From: Marinirhabdus sp963799365
Lineage (GTDB): Bacteria; Bacteroidota; Bacteroidia; Flavobacteriales; Flavobacteriaceae
DNA length: 64,000 nt
Direction: 5' to 3'
Assembly (NCBI GenBank): GCA_963799365.1
Contig: CAWCWV010000007.1
Span: 124,001-188,000 of the forward strand
Below the pieces are notes generated by a model, which was not told the origin of the DNA, did not search any database, and saw nothing but the letters and a program-made list of their open reading frames with translations. The translations under genes and the position numbers were made by a program. This document shows, in pieces, positions 1 through 7,513 of the stretch (the stretch's first letter is position 1; each line of letters opens with the position of its first letter).

Positions 1-2090
1 CGCTGGCTCACAAAACTCAAGCTGTCATTTCTGATTTCAGTTACCTGGTTGTTTTCTGAACTTACTTTTCCTCCTACCCAGGATTTTTCAAATCCATAGA
101 CTGAAGTATGGTGCAAGCGGTAAAATTTGGATTGCAAACTATCACTTTCGCTATCTAAAATACTTCCATTGGTAAAAGTTCTTAATTTGCCGAAACGTAA
201 GTTACCATTTACTACATGACGCTTTCCCGAAAAATTTTCAGAAAAGTTTAGATCCTGAAAAGTATACTGCGCACTTCCTAGAGTAGGGGAGTTTAGTTCA
301 AAACCGCCAATAGCGAATCGCTGGTCTCCTACAGGATCGATCAAGTTCCAATCACGGCTAAATTCAATAGCATATAACCGCTCAATAGTTCTGAAATCCC
401 TGTTTATATAATCCAAAGAACCAATGGCGTCAACTTTCAGCGTATCTGAAGTGGTAAAAATAGTTTGTCGTGCATCGAGTCTTCCTGCAAAACCATCGTT
501 ATTTTTATCTTCCAGATCCGAAAATAGATTAAGATCATTCTGGCTAGCGGCAACTTCAAAATTGATGGTAGTTTTTTCGGTAGGGCGGTAACTTCCGTTT
601 AAACCACCTACTTGTAATTTTGTAGGAGCATTTAGCTGAATAATGGGCTCATAATTTCCTTGAGGCACTCCATTTAAAGGAGGTGTATATTCGAAAATTC
701 GGCTAATCGCACTTTGATCGCTAATGATATAATTACCTAAATTATCGCCTACCAATGAAAACCGAACGCTAAATAAATCGTCTTCTGGGTTGTTTGAGAA
801 CACAAAAATTTCGTCGCCGTTAAGCGCTATCTCTTTTTTATATAAGATCTTGTTTTCAGAAAACGTATCTTCTATGGCAGAAGGGGCGACCATTGCGTCC
901 ATATCATCACCAGCAGCCTGTAGAATAGCTACTTGTTCTTCAGACAAATTTTGCTGAAGTGGCTGGTTTTTAGCATCGCTTTCAGAATACACATAAACAC
1001 CCAAATCTAACTTTTCGCTGGTATAATTTCCACCTCCATATCCAATAAAACGCGTATAATTTCGGTCAGTAAATTGATATTCTACCGTAATACGCATGTT
1101 GGAGGTAATAGGATAGGTAGGATTAAATTTTATTTCACCCGCATTGTAATCTATTACATAGTCTGCATTTTCGCCACGTTCCAGTAATAGTCCATTTACA
1201 TACACCCGTTCGCTCCCTGAGACTATTAATATGAACAATTCGCCATTGGGTCGAACCAATTTGTAGGGTCCTTGATTTCCTTCCTGTCCTGTAAACTGGC
1301 TTCGCTGAAAAACACCTCTTACCAAGGCACCAGCGGCAAAAGCGCTTGTTTTGGCATCTTCTGAATGTTTCAAAGTGCCACCCAAAGCAATACCTTGCAC
1401 TTTTTTTATAAAACGACCAAAATAACTATTGTTGTTTGTAAGATCTACATCTCCAGCCCGTATGTTCCAGTTGTCACTATAAAGCTCTATAAATATCTGG
1501 TCAAATTCATCCAGGCTTTGAGAATAGCCTCCTTGCTGGGTTGGAATATTTGCATCTTGAATGGAAGCACGTATAGAAACTTTGTCATTCAATTTTCCTG
1601 TAATCTGCAAATCCAGTTCGCTACTTACCACGGCATTTTGATTGTTTCCAATGGTAACGCCACGGGAAATGCTTCCTACGGTGTTAAGTCCGTCAAAAGG
1701 TTTAAAAGTTCTACGGTCATTCCCTTGTTCCAGGGAGTATAATCTGTCTATAGTACCTGTATTTTCAATAATGAGTTTCGGATCAAAGGTGTAATAGTCG
1801 CGCGTAAGGAATTGGGGATATTTCAAGTAATGTATGGTTATAGAATCTTTTGCTGGGATTACTTTAGCAAAAACAAGTGTTCCTGTTTTAAAGTCTATAG
1901 TATACTTTGTACTGTCAATTTTTTTTCCTGTAGCATCAAAAATTTTAAAAAGTCTGGGATTAATGCTCACCGTATCTACTTTAATGGTGTCTTGCACTGC
2001 TACTTTCTTACTGCGGTAATTAGATGCTGTTTCCTGCGCCACACCAATAGTGACGGTACAAATACACAGAAAAAACAAGAAATACTTCAT
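1..2090 (-). CDS. Large secreted/outer-membrane protein with SprA-like modules (3' end outside window)
   Basis: The open frame runs from an ATG at 2088-2090 to the window edge (about 696 codons) without a stop. The product begins with a signal peptide (MKYFLFFLCICTVTIGVAQ) followed by beta-rich, Asn/Gly/Ser-rich sequence. Around residues 125-220 it has a stretch like the SprA N-terminal region (ITGKLNDKVSIRASIQD, then IRAGDVDLTNNNSYFG). Around residues 280-320 it has a module (VNGLLLERGENADYVIDYN) like one in SprA near residues 712-757. I do not recognise a named family. It is probably an envelope protein with SprA-type structural units. It is divergent from the exonuclease III gene. Confidence 0.8.
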   Translation of the reverse strand, partial: MKYFLFFLCICTVTIGVAQETASNYRSKKVAVQDTIKVDTVSINPRLFKIFDATGKKIDSTKYTIDFKTGTLVFAKVIPAKDSITIHYLKYPQFLTRDYYTFDPKLIIENTGTIDRLYSLEQGNDRRTFKPFDGLNTVGSISRGVTIGNNQNAVVSSELDLQITGKLNDKVSIRASIQDANIPTQQGGYSQSLDEFDQIFIELYSDNWNIRAGDVDLTNNNSYFGRFIKKVQGIALGGTLKHSEDAKTSAFAAGALVRGVFQRSQFTGQEGNQGPYKLVRPNGELFILIVSGSERVYVNGLLLERGENADYVIDYNAGEIKFNPTYPITSNMRITVEYQFTDRNYTRFIGYGGGNYTSEKLDLGVYVYSESDAKNQPLQQNLSEEQVAILQAAGDDMDAMVAPSAIEDTFSENKILYKKEIALNGDEIFVFSNNPEDDLFSVRFSLVGDNLGNYIISDQSAISRIFEYTPPLNGVPQGNYEPIIQLNAPTKLQVGGLNGSYRPTEKTTINFEVAASQNDLNLFSDLEDKNNDGFAGRLDARQTIFTTSDTLKVDAIGSLDYINRDFRTIERLYAIEFSRDWNLIDPVGDQRFAIGGFELNSPTLGSAQYTFQDLNFSENFSGKRHVVNGNLRFGKLRTFTNGSILDSESDSLQSKFYRLHHTSVYGFEKSWVGGKVSSENNQVTEIRNDSLSFVSQ

Positions 2091-2098
2091 AAGGTGTA

Positions 2099-2106
2099 CA
2101 AACGTA
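2099..2106 (-). promoter_or_regulatory. Possible -7 box TACGTTTG for the gene at 1-2090
   Basis: On the minus strand the sequence matches the Bacteroidetes TAnnTTTG -7 box exactly. No TTG lies at the usual distance upstream, and the inferred start of transcription would be only a few bases from the ATG, so this is a weak call. Confidence 0.25.
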
Positions 2107-2281
2107 ACGCTGAAACTTTAATTTTGTTGATTGTTTTTTGAAAACCTTTCAGCAAGTAGGGTTTTAAAAATACGATGTTATTTAATTTAGCACTTCATTA
2201 TTCGCCTACCCCTACCCAGCGTAGGTACGACATGGAGCTGTGAAATATTATTAAAGAGGAGGGATATACTTCCGAAGAAAA

Positions 2282-3055
2282 ATGAAAAAAATGAAAATAA
2301 TTTCCTACAACGTAAATGGAATTCGTGCTGCAATGCGCAAAGGATTTTTGGAGTGGCTCCAAAATGCCAATCCCGACGTTATCTGTATTCAAGAAACCAA
2401 AGCTAACATGGACCAGGTTGATGTTTCTGAGATTGAGGGAGCAGGCTATCCATTTCATTATTGGTTTAGCGCACAAAAAAAAGGGTATAGCGGCGTCGCT
2501 ATTTTCTGTAAAACCGAACCCAACCATGTGGAATATGGTACAGGCATAGAAAGTATGGATTTTGAAGGTCGCAATATCAGGATAGATTATGACCAGGTTT
2601 CTGTAATGAGCTTGTATCTGCCAAGCGGAACCAATAGCGCACGTTTGGAACATAAATTTGAGTTTATGGATCTATTTCAGCAATATATAAACCAATTAAA
2701 AAAAAATATTCCCAACCTTGTAATTTGTGGCGATTACAATATTTGTCATAAAGCAATAGATATACACGATCCGGTTAGGAATAAAAATGTCTCGGGATTT
2801 CTACCTGAAGAGCGAGCGTGGATTGGCAATTTTATAGATAACGGATTTATAGATAGTTTTCGACACTTCAACAAAGAGCCAGATAATTATACCTGGTGGA
2901 GTTATCGTGCCAATTCCCGTGCTAATAACAAAGGATGGCGCATAGATTACAACATGGTTGCAGCACCATTACAAGAAAACCTAAGTAGAGCCGTTATATT
3001 ACCCAATGCTTACCACAGCGATCATTGTCCGTTGTTGGTGGAGCTTGAATTTTAA
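2282..3055 (+). CDS. xth: Exodeoxyribonuclease III / AP endonuclease
   Basis: This cytoplasmic base-excision-repair enzyme cleaves 5' of abasic sites and has 3'-5' exonuclease activity. The whole 257 aa is an exonuclease/endonuclease/phosphatase fold. It shows the N-terminal ISYNVNGIRAA, the metal-binding Glu in QETK (about residue 38), the catalytic GDYN block near 150, and the terminal SDHCPL (His near 248). Length is normal. The family usually starts at MKIISYN, so the second ATG at 2291 may be the real start; both are in frame. The gene stands alone, divergent from 1-2090. Confidence 0.95.
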   Translation: MKKMKIISYNVNGIRAAMRKGFLEWLQNANPDVICIQETKANMDQVDVSEIEGAGYPFHYWFSAQKKGYSGVAIFCKTEPNHVEYGTGIESMDFEGRNIRIDYDQVSVMSLYLPSGTNSARLEHKFEFMDLFQQYINQLKKNIPNLVICGDYNICHKAIDIHDPVRNKNVSGFLPEERAWIGNFIDNGFIDSFRHFNKEPDNYTWWSYRANSRANNKGWRIDYNMVAAPLQENLSRAVILPNAYHSDHCPLLVELEF

Positions 3056-3091
3056 TGCAAATTATTGTTAATCTGAATTCCCCTCTTAACC

Positions 3092-3111
3092 TGCCTCCGA
3101 CGACTGAGGCA
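3092..3111. repeat. Small GC-rich palindrome downstream of xth
   Basis: TGCCTC at 3092-3097 pairs with GAGGCA at 3106-3111 across an 8-base loop, inside a GC-richer patch (about 3080-3140) between xth and the OmpA-family gene. No T-run follows, so it is not a classical terminator. It resembles a decayed dispersed intergenic repeat. Confidence 0.4.
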
Positions 3112-3173
3112 CGAGGGAGAGGAAGGCATAGCTAGGGGGATATTCCTTCTTAGTTTCAAATAATTATCTAAAA

Positions 3174-4127
3174 ATGAAAAACCTAATAATACTTTTTGCA
3201 ATTGCAGCATCATTAACCAGCTGCGTCTCCTCACAAGTCTATGAAGACCTAAAGGATAAAAACGAAACCTTGCGCTCCGAAAATGAAACGCTCATGACCA
3301 GGTTGGATGGTACTGGAAATTCCAATACTGATCTGTATACCGTAGCAAATCTTCAAAAAGAGATAGCCGTTATTACAGCCGAAAAAACCCGTTTAGCAAT
3401 GGAACTTGCCGCTACCCAAGTAACTATGGCAACCTTGCAAGCTTCGTATGATGCCTTGGAAGCAAACAGCTCTGAAGCCTTAACCGAAAATCTAGCCCGC
3501 AACCGAAAACTTCTAAAACAATTAGAAGCAAAAGAAAAATCATTAGCTGAAGAAGAAGCCCGCTTAGAAATTTTAGAGAAAAAGCTAAAAGACAGGTCAA
3601 AACGCGTAGAAGAGTTAGAAGCGATCATAGCCTCAAAAGATGCCAAAATGCGAACCTTAAAAGATGCTATTTCTGCTGCCCTTACCAATTTTGAAGGAAA
3701 TGGTCTTACCGTGGAGCAGCGGGACGGCAAGGTATATGTTTCTATGGAAAACAAATTACTTTTCGACAGTGGCAGCTGGGCTGTAAATACGCGCGGTAGG
3801 CAGGCCGTGGAACAGTTAGCAGTGGTATTGGCAAATAACCCAGAGATTGCTGTACTTATAGAAGGACATACAGACAATGTGCCCTATGGCGGAAACGGAA
3901 ATATCCAAAGCAATTGGGATCTTTCTACCAAACGTGCCACAGCTATTGTAAGTATAATTACTGAAAACAATAACATCCCTAAAAATAATTTAACCGCGGC
4001 AGGAAGAGGAGAATATGCACCAATAGCACCAAATACTACCTCCGATGGAAAAGCTAAGAACCGAAGAATTGAAGTGATCTTAACTCCAAAGCTGGATGAA
4101 ATCAATACATTGCTAAATGATATGTAG
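3174..4127 (+). CDS. OmpA-family lipoprotein with coiled coil
   Basis: The 317-aa product has a lipoprotein signal (LTSC, Cys17). A long Glu/Lys/Leu/Ala coiled coil covers about residues 25-165. A C-terminal OmpA/MotB peptidoglycan-binding domain covers about 190-310, with GHTDN, NWDLSTKRA, GRGEYAP and NRRIEV. It probably tethers the outer membrane to peptidoglycan. The coiled coil makes it look like a periplasmic spacer rather than a beta-barrel porin; no barrel region is present. It is monocistronic as far as can be seen. The family is clear; the specific role is not. Confidence 0.9.
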   Translation: MKNLIILFAIAASLTSCVSSQVYEDLKDKNETLRSENETLMTRLDGTGNSNTDLYTVANLQKEIAVITAEKTRLAMELAATQVTMATLQASYDALEANSSEALTENLARNRKLLKQLEAKEKSLAEEEARLEILEKKLKDRSKRVEELEAIIASKDAKMRTLKDAISAALTNFEGNGLTVEQRDGKVYVSMENKLLFDSGSWAVNTRGRQAVEQLAVVLANNPEIAVLIEGHTDNVPYGGNGNIQSNWDLSTKRATAIVSIITENNNIPKNNLTAAGRGEYAPIAPNTTSDGKAKNRRIEVILTPKLDEINTLLNDM

Positions 4128-4264
4128 CTTAATAGAAATCAGATAATAGAACAAAAACTATATATTAAAGATTCTAGAATTAAAATGAACGCCTTATACT
4201 TTTATTAATAGGAAATAAAGATTGCGTAAGCAATCAGAATAAATAATAAAATATTTCCGCATAT

Positions 4265-4284
4265 TGAGCCCTTCGACGGGCTCA
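4265..4284. repeat. Palindromic element TGAGCCC-TTCGAC-GGGCTCA
   Basis: A perfect 7-bp inverted repeat with a 6-base loop sits 21 bp before the aldo/keto reductase ATG. It resembles a short palindrome that I have seen dispersed between genes in many bacterial genomes. Because it lies in the leader of the next gene it could form an mRNA hairpin upstream of the start. Confidence 0.5.
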
Positions 4285-4304
4285 GGATAAACTAAAGTCG
4301 AAAT

Positions 4305-5342
4305 ATGAAATACACCAACCTCCCGAATACCAATTTGAAAGTTAGCAAAATATGCTTGGGCACCATGACGTTCGGAAATCAAAATACCGAAACAGAGGCA
4401 CACCAGCAATTGGATTTTGCCTTAGAAAAAGGTATCAATTTTATTGATACTGCCGAAATGTACGCAGTTCCCGCAGACCCAAAAACACAGGGTCTTACCG
4501 AAAATTACATTGGCTCGTGGCTTTCAAAATCTGGTAAACGTAGTGATGTGATTTTGGCATCTAAAGTAACAGGGCCTTCTCGCGGCTTTAGCCATATTCG
4601 TGAGCAGTTAGATTTCAGTAAAAATTCTTTGGAGGATGCATTGCATAAAACCCTGAAGCGTTTGCAGACCGATTATTTGGATTTGTACCAGTTGCATTGG
4701 CCAGAACGTGCCGTTAATATATTTGGCGTAAGAGATTATAGCCACAGTGAAAATGAACGTTGGACAGATAATCTTGCTGAAATTTTAGAACGTTTGGAAA
4801 CTTTCGTAAAAGAAGGAAAAGTGCTTCATATAGGACTAAGTAATGAAACTCCATTTGGCGTGATGCGCTACATGGAAGCGCACCGAAAAGGAAAATTAAA
4901 AATGGTTTCGGTTCAAAATGCGTATAGTTTATTGCAGCGTAGGGACGAAGTAGGCTTGACTGAAGTATTGCAAATGGAAAATCTAGGCTATTTAACGTAT
5001 TCTCCGCTAGGTTTCGGGATGTTGACAGGCAAATATTTAAACGGACAAAAACCTGCCAATGGCCGAATAACGATGTATCCTAATTACGCTAGGTATAGTT
5101 CAGAAAGTTCTATGCAAGCTACGGCGGCTTACCAACAAATTGCCCAGAGACACGAATTAAGCCTTACACAAATGGCTTTGGCCTTTGTAAACCAGCAACC
5201 ATTTGTAACTTCAAATATTATAGGGGCAACCACTATTGAGCAGCTTTCAGAAAATATAGGAAGTATAGATGTGGAGCTTTCCGAAGAAATTTTAAAAGAG
5301 ATTCAAAGTGTGCACGAGAAAATGCCAAATCCTGCGCCGTAG
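4305..5342 (+). CDS. tas: Aldo/keto reductase, Tas type
   Basis: This NADP(H)-dependent oxidoreductase of the aldo/keto reductase superfamily (TIM barrel) is 345 aa, the same length as E. coli Tas, and resembles it throughout. Landmarks are LGTMTFG at the N-terminus, the catalytic Asp/Tyr in DTAEMYAVP, Lys in ASKVTGPSR, His in YQLHWP, GLSNETPFGVMRY, and GATTIEQL near the C-terminus. The substrate is unknown. It is convergent with the SPOR gene. Confidence 0.9.
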   Translation: MKYTNLPNTNLKVSKICLGTMTFGNQNTETEAHQQLDFALEKGINFIDTAEMYAVPADPKTQGLTENYIGSWLSKSGKRSDVILASKVTGPSRGFSHIREQLDFSKNSLEDALHKTLKRLQTDYLDLYQLHWPERAVNIFGVRDYSHSENERWTDNLAEILERLETFVKEGKVLHIGLSNETPFGVMRYMEAHRKGKLKMVSVQNAYSLLQRRDEVGLTEVLQMENLGYLTYSPLGFGMLTGKYLNGQKPANGRITMYPNYARYSSESSMQATAAYQQIAQRHELSLTQMALAFVNQQPFVTSNIIGATTIEQLSENIGSIDVELSEEILKEIQSVHEKMPNPAP

Positions 5343-5399
5343 TTCAGTACATCAGTGATTCACTAAACAGGAATCAGTAAAAAGACTTTTTATTTTTTT

Positions 5400-5432
5400 G
5401 CCTAAAGCCTAAAGCCTAAAGCCTAAAGCCTA
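5400..5432. repeat. Heptanucleotide tandem repeat (GCCTAAA)4.7
   Basis: Four perfect units of GCCTAAA (5400-5427) and a partial fifth (GCCTA) lie between the converging tas and SPOR genes. The array ends 3 bp from the SPOR stop codon. It does not form a hairpin by itself. It is a candidate variable-number tandem repeat. Confidence 0.9.
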
Positions 5433-5435
5433 TTT

Positions 5436-5822
5436 TTAATTAGTTGATAGAATAAACGCAGCGGGAAATTTTTCTTTAATCTCCAGCAAGGCTCTGTCTG
5501 CTTCCAGGCGTGAGGCAAAGTCGCCAGCCCAGATTTTATAATTTGGGGTTTCATATTCGAGTGAAGCGGGCCAGGCACTGTAGCTAGCTCTATAGCTGTT
5601 TAGTACAGAATTTGCTTTGGTAAGCTCGCCGTAATATAATTGTATGGTAAAGCCGTCCCCCAGTTTATTCTCTTTTTCTAATTCTTTTTTCAAGTTTAAC
5701 AATTCGGGAATTTTGTTATCTTGGTGTACAGTTACGGTAGCTTGCTGTGCGATAGACATTTCAGCAGAAAAAGCAACTAAAATGCTGAATATGAATATTT
5801 TGAACATGTGTGATTTTTTCAT
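5436..5822 (-). CDS. Secreted SPOR-domain protein
   Basis: The product is 128 aa from the chosen start: a signal peptide (about residues 1-25, ending near SIAQ) and one SPOR domain (about 45-128; FTIQLYYGEL, then YKIWAGDFASRLEADRALLEI). SPOR domains bind denuded peptidoglycan glycan strands, so it probably acts in the periplasm. The frame is open to an ATG at 5843, but that codon overlaps the -7 box at 5841-5848, so the start MKKSHMFKIF at 5822 is preferred. Confidence 0.85.
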   Translation of the reverse strand: MKKSHMFKIFIFSILVAFSAEMSIAQQATVTVHQDNKIPELLNLKKELEKENKLGDGFTIQLYYGELTKANSVLNSYRASYSAWPASLEYETPNYKIWAGDFASRLEADRALLEIKEKFPAAFILSTN

Positions 5823-5840
5823 AGTCCTATTTTGTGAATA

Positions 5841-5874
5841 CAAAGGTAAAACCTAATAACCACTTTGCCTTCAA
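5841..5874 (-). promoter_or_regulatory. Promoter of the SPOR gene
   Basis: On the minus strand TACCTTTG (5848 to 5841) matches the TAnnTTTG -7 box, with TTG at 5874-5872, 23 bases upstream. The predicted transcript would start near 5835, about 13 bases before the chosen ATG. Confidence 0.55.
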
Positions 5875-5946
5875 TTTTATTATTTAGAATTAGTATAAAT
5901 TACATCTTAACAGTTTATTTGGATTTAGAAAATAAACATAAACACT

Positions 5947-5954
5947 TACTTTTG
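5947..5954 (+). promoter_or_regulatory. -7 box TACTTTTG of the respiratory operon
   Basis: This is an exact match to the flavobacterial -7 consensus, about 93 bases before the actA ATG. The -33 position carries TTT rather than TTG at 20-base spacing. Transcription should start near 5960, giving a leader of nearly 90 bases that contains the inverted repeat at 5968-6018. Confidence 0.55.
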
Positions 5955-5967
5955 CACAGTTATTTAA

Positions 5968-6018
5968 GGCACATAATAACACGCTAAGTATAGTAGTGAC
6001 AATAACTAATTATGTGCC
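5968..6018. promoter_or_regulatory. 10-bp perfect inverted repeat in the act operon leader
   Basis: GGCACATAAT (5968-5977) is the exact reverse complement of ATTATGTGCC (6009-6018), with 31 bases between. It starts just downstream of the inferred transcription start and ends 28 bases before actA. It could be a 5' mRNA stem-loop protecting a long transcript, or a repressor/activator site. It is not followed by a T-run, so it is not a terminator. Confidence 0.6.
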
Positions 6019-6046
6019 AAAGTATTGCCAATAATTAATCATTAGT

Positions 6047-7375
6047 ATGCAAAAGGTGAAGTTTATAAATCTACCCTCAATAGTATCTCTCTTACTGTTG
6101 GCAGTCCTGCTAACGTTTTCAACGCCATTACACGCACAAGTAGATTCTACTGAAGTGGTAGCAGATGTTGCAACCCCTGCCGCAACCGGTGTAGGAGATG
6201 CAGAGGCGGGAGAAGCATTGTTCAAAGCAAATTGTGCCGCTTGTCATAAGTTGTATAAAAAAGCAGTGGGTCCTGCTTTATTTCAAGTATCTCAGAAATA
6301 CGATCGTGAGTGGTTGTATAAATGGATTACCAATAGTGCCGCGCTAATTGCTTCTGGAGATTCGCAGGCAATTAAAATTTACGAAGAGTACAACAAGTCT
6401 CCAATGACTGCTTTCCCAGCATTGAGCACGACTGATATTGATAATATTTTAGCCTATACAGATACTCCAAAACCTGAGCCAACAGTTGCAACTGGTGAGG
6501 CAGTTGTTGTAAATGGTGAAGGTGGTGGCGTTTCAAATAATATTATTCTTGGTGCGCTAGCCTTAGTATTCCTTTTATTGGTAGTAATGCTGGTATTGGT
6601 AAACAAAACCTTGCAAAAAATTGCTGCAGCCAATGGGGTTGTATATGAAGATAAAGAAAAGCGTACGCCACTTTGGAGAGTGTTTGCTGAAAATCAGTTT
6701 TTAGTGATGGTAACTTCCATCTTCTTATTGCTGTCTGCTGCCTACTTTATGTATGGCTACTTTATGCAGGTAGGAGTAGATCAAGGATACGCTCCAGTGC
6801 AACCTATTCATTACTCTCACAGGATTCATGCAGGTGAAAACCAGATAGATTGTAAATATTGTCATTCGTCGGCTAGGAAAAGTAAGCACTCTGGAATCCC
6901 TTCCTTGAATGTTTGTATGAACTGCCACAAAAACATTGCAGAGGTTTCTGAAGACACCTATGCTATGGGGCAGGAAGAGTACGGAGTAGACTACAACAAA
7001 GAAATTAAAAAATTATACAAAGCAGTGGGTTGGGATGAAGCTACGCAATCCTATACTGGCGAAACAGAACCTGTAAAGTGGGTTCGCATCCACAACTTAC
7101 CAGACTTTGCGTATTTCAACCACTCGCAACACGTTACCGTTGCTGGAGTAGATTGCCAGACCTGTCACGGTCCGGTGGAAGAAATGGAAATAATGTCTCA
7201 GTATTCACCACTTACAATGGGTTGGTGTATCAATTGTCACCGTGAGACCAACATAAATGTTGCAGGAAACGAATATTATAAAGAAATTCACGAACAACTT
7301 TCAAAAAAGTATGGTGTTGACCAGTTAACAGCTGCGCAAATGGGTGGATTGGAATGTGGTAAGTGCCACTATTAA
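6047..7375 (+). CDS. actA: Alternative complex III subunit ActA, multiheme cytochrome c (fused monoheme N-terminus)
   Basis: This is the electron-transfer subunit of alternative complex III, the quinol:cytochrome c/oxidase oxidoreductase. The 442 aa comprise a signal peptide, a class I cytochrome c domain (CAACH, Cys63-His67), a TM helix near 165-187, a second TM near 215-240, then a pentaheme region with CKYCH, CMNCH, CQTCH, CINCH and CGKCH, the last at the extreme C-terminus. That makes six CxxCH sites. In Rhodothermus the homologous ActA is described as pentaheme; the extra N-terminal monoheme domain is a fusion. It is the first gene of the act-cox operon. Confidence 0.92.
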   Translation: MQKVKFINLPSIVSLLLLAVLLTFSTPLHAQVDSTEVVADVATPAATGVGDAEAGEALFKANCAACHKLYKKAVGPALFQVSQKYDREWLYKWITNSAALIASGDSQAIKIYEEYNKSPMTAFPALSTTDIDNILAYTDTPKPEPTVATGEAVVVNGEGGGVSNNIILGALALVFLLLVVMLVLVNKTLQKIAAANGVVYEDKEKRTPLWRVFAENQFLVMVTSIFLLLSAAYFMYGYFMQVGVDQGYAPVQPIHYSHRIHAGENQIDCKYCHSSARKSKHSGIPSLNVCMNCHKNIAEVSEDTYAMGQEEYGVDYNKEIKKLYKAVGWDEATQSYTGETEPVKWVRIHNLPDFAYFNHSQHVTVAGVDCQTCHGPVEEMEIMSQYSPLTMGWCINCHRETNINVAGNEYYKEIHEQLSKKYGVDQLTAAQMGGLECGKCHY

Positions 7376-7513
7376 TGTCCATAAGTTTTTCTGAAACTTT
7401 AATTGACATTATAAATTATAGAAATAAACATTAAATGCAAAATTTTGGATATACGATGTACGATTTACAAATGAAAAATCAAGCAATCTAAAACCGTACC
7501 TCTAAAATTGTAA

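Noticed and set aside
1365..2141. Plus-strand open frames opposite the truncated gene at 1-2090
   Set aside because: They are low-complexity with no domain, while the minus strand has a signal peptide and nearly 700 uninterrupted codons.
2198..2653. 151-codon minus-strand open frame opposite xth
   Set aside because: xth is certain on the plus strand, and this frame has no family motif.
3353..3877. 174-codon minus-strand open frame opposite the OmpA-family gene
   Set aside because: It has the Ser/Phe-rich composition typical of the reverse of an Ala/Glu/Lys-rich coiled coil; the plus strand shows lipobox and OmpA motifs.
7376..7513. Possible internal promoter between actA and actB
   Set aside because: The 138-bp gap contains TACGATTTAC-type repeats but no TAnnTTTG box; the genes are best treated as one operon.
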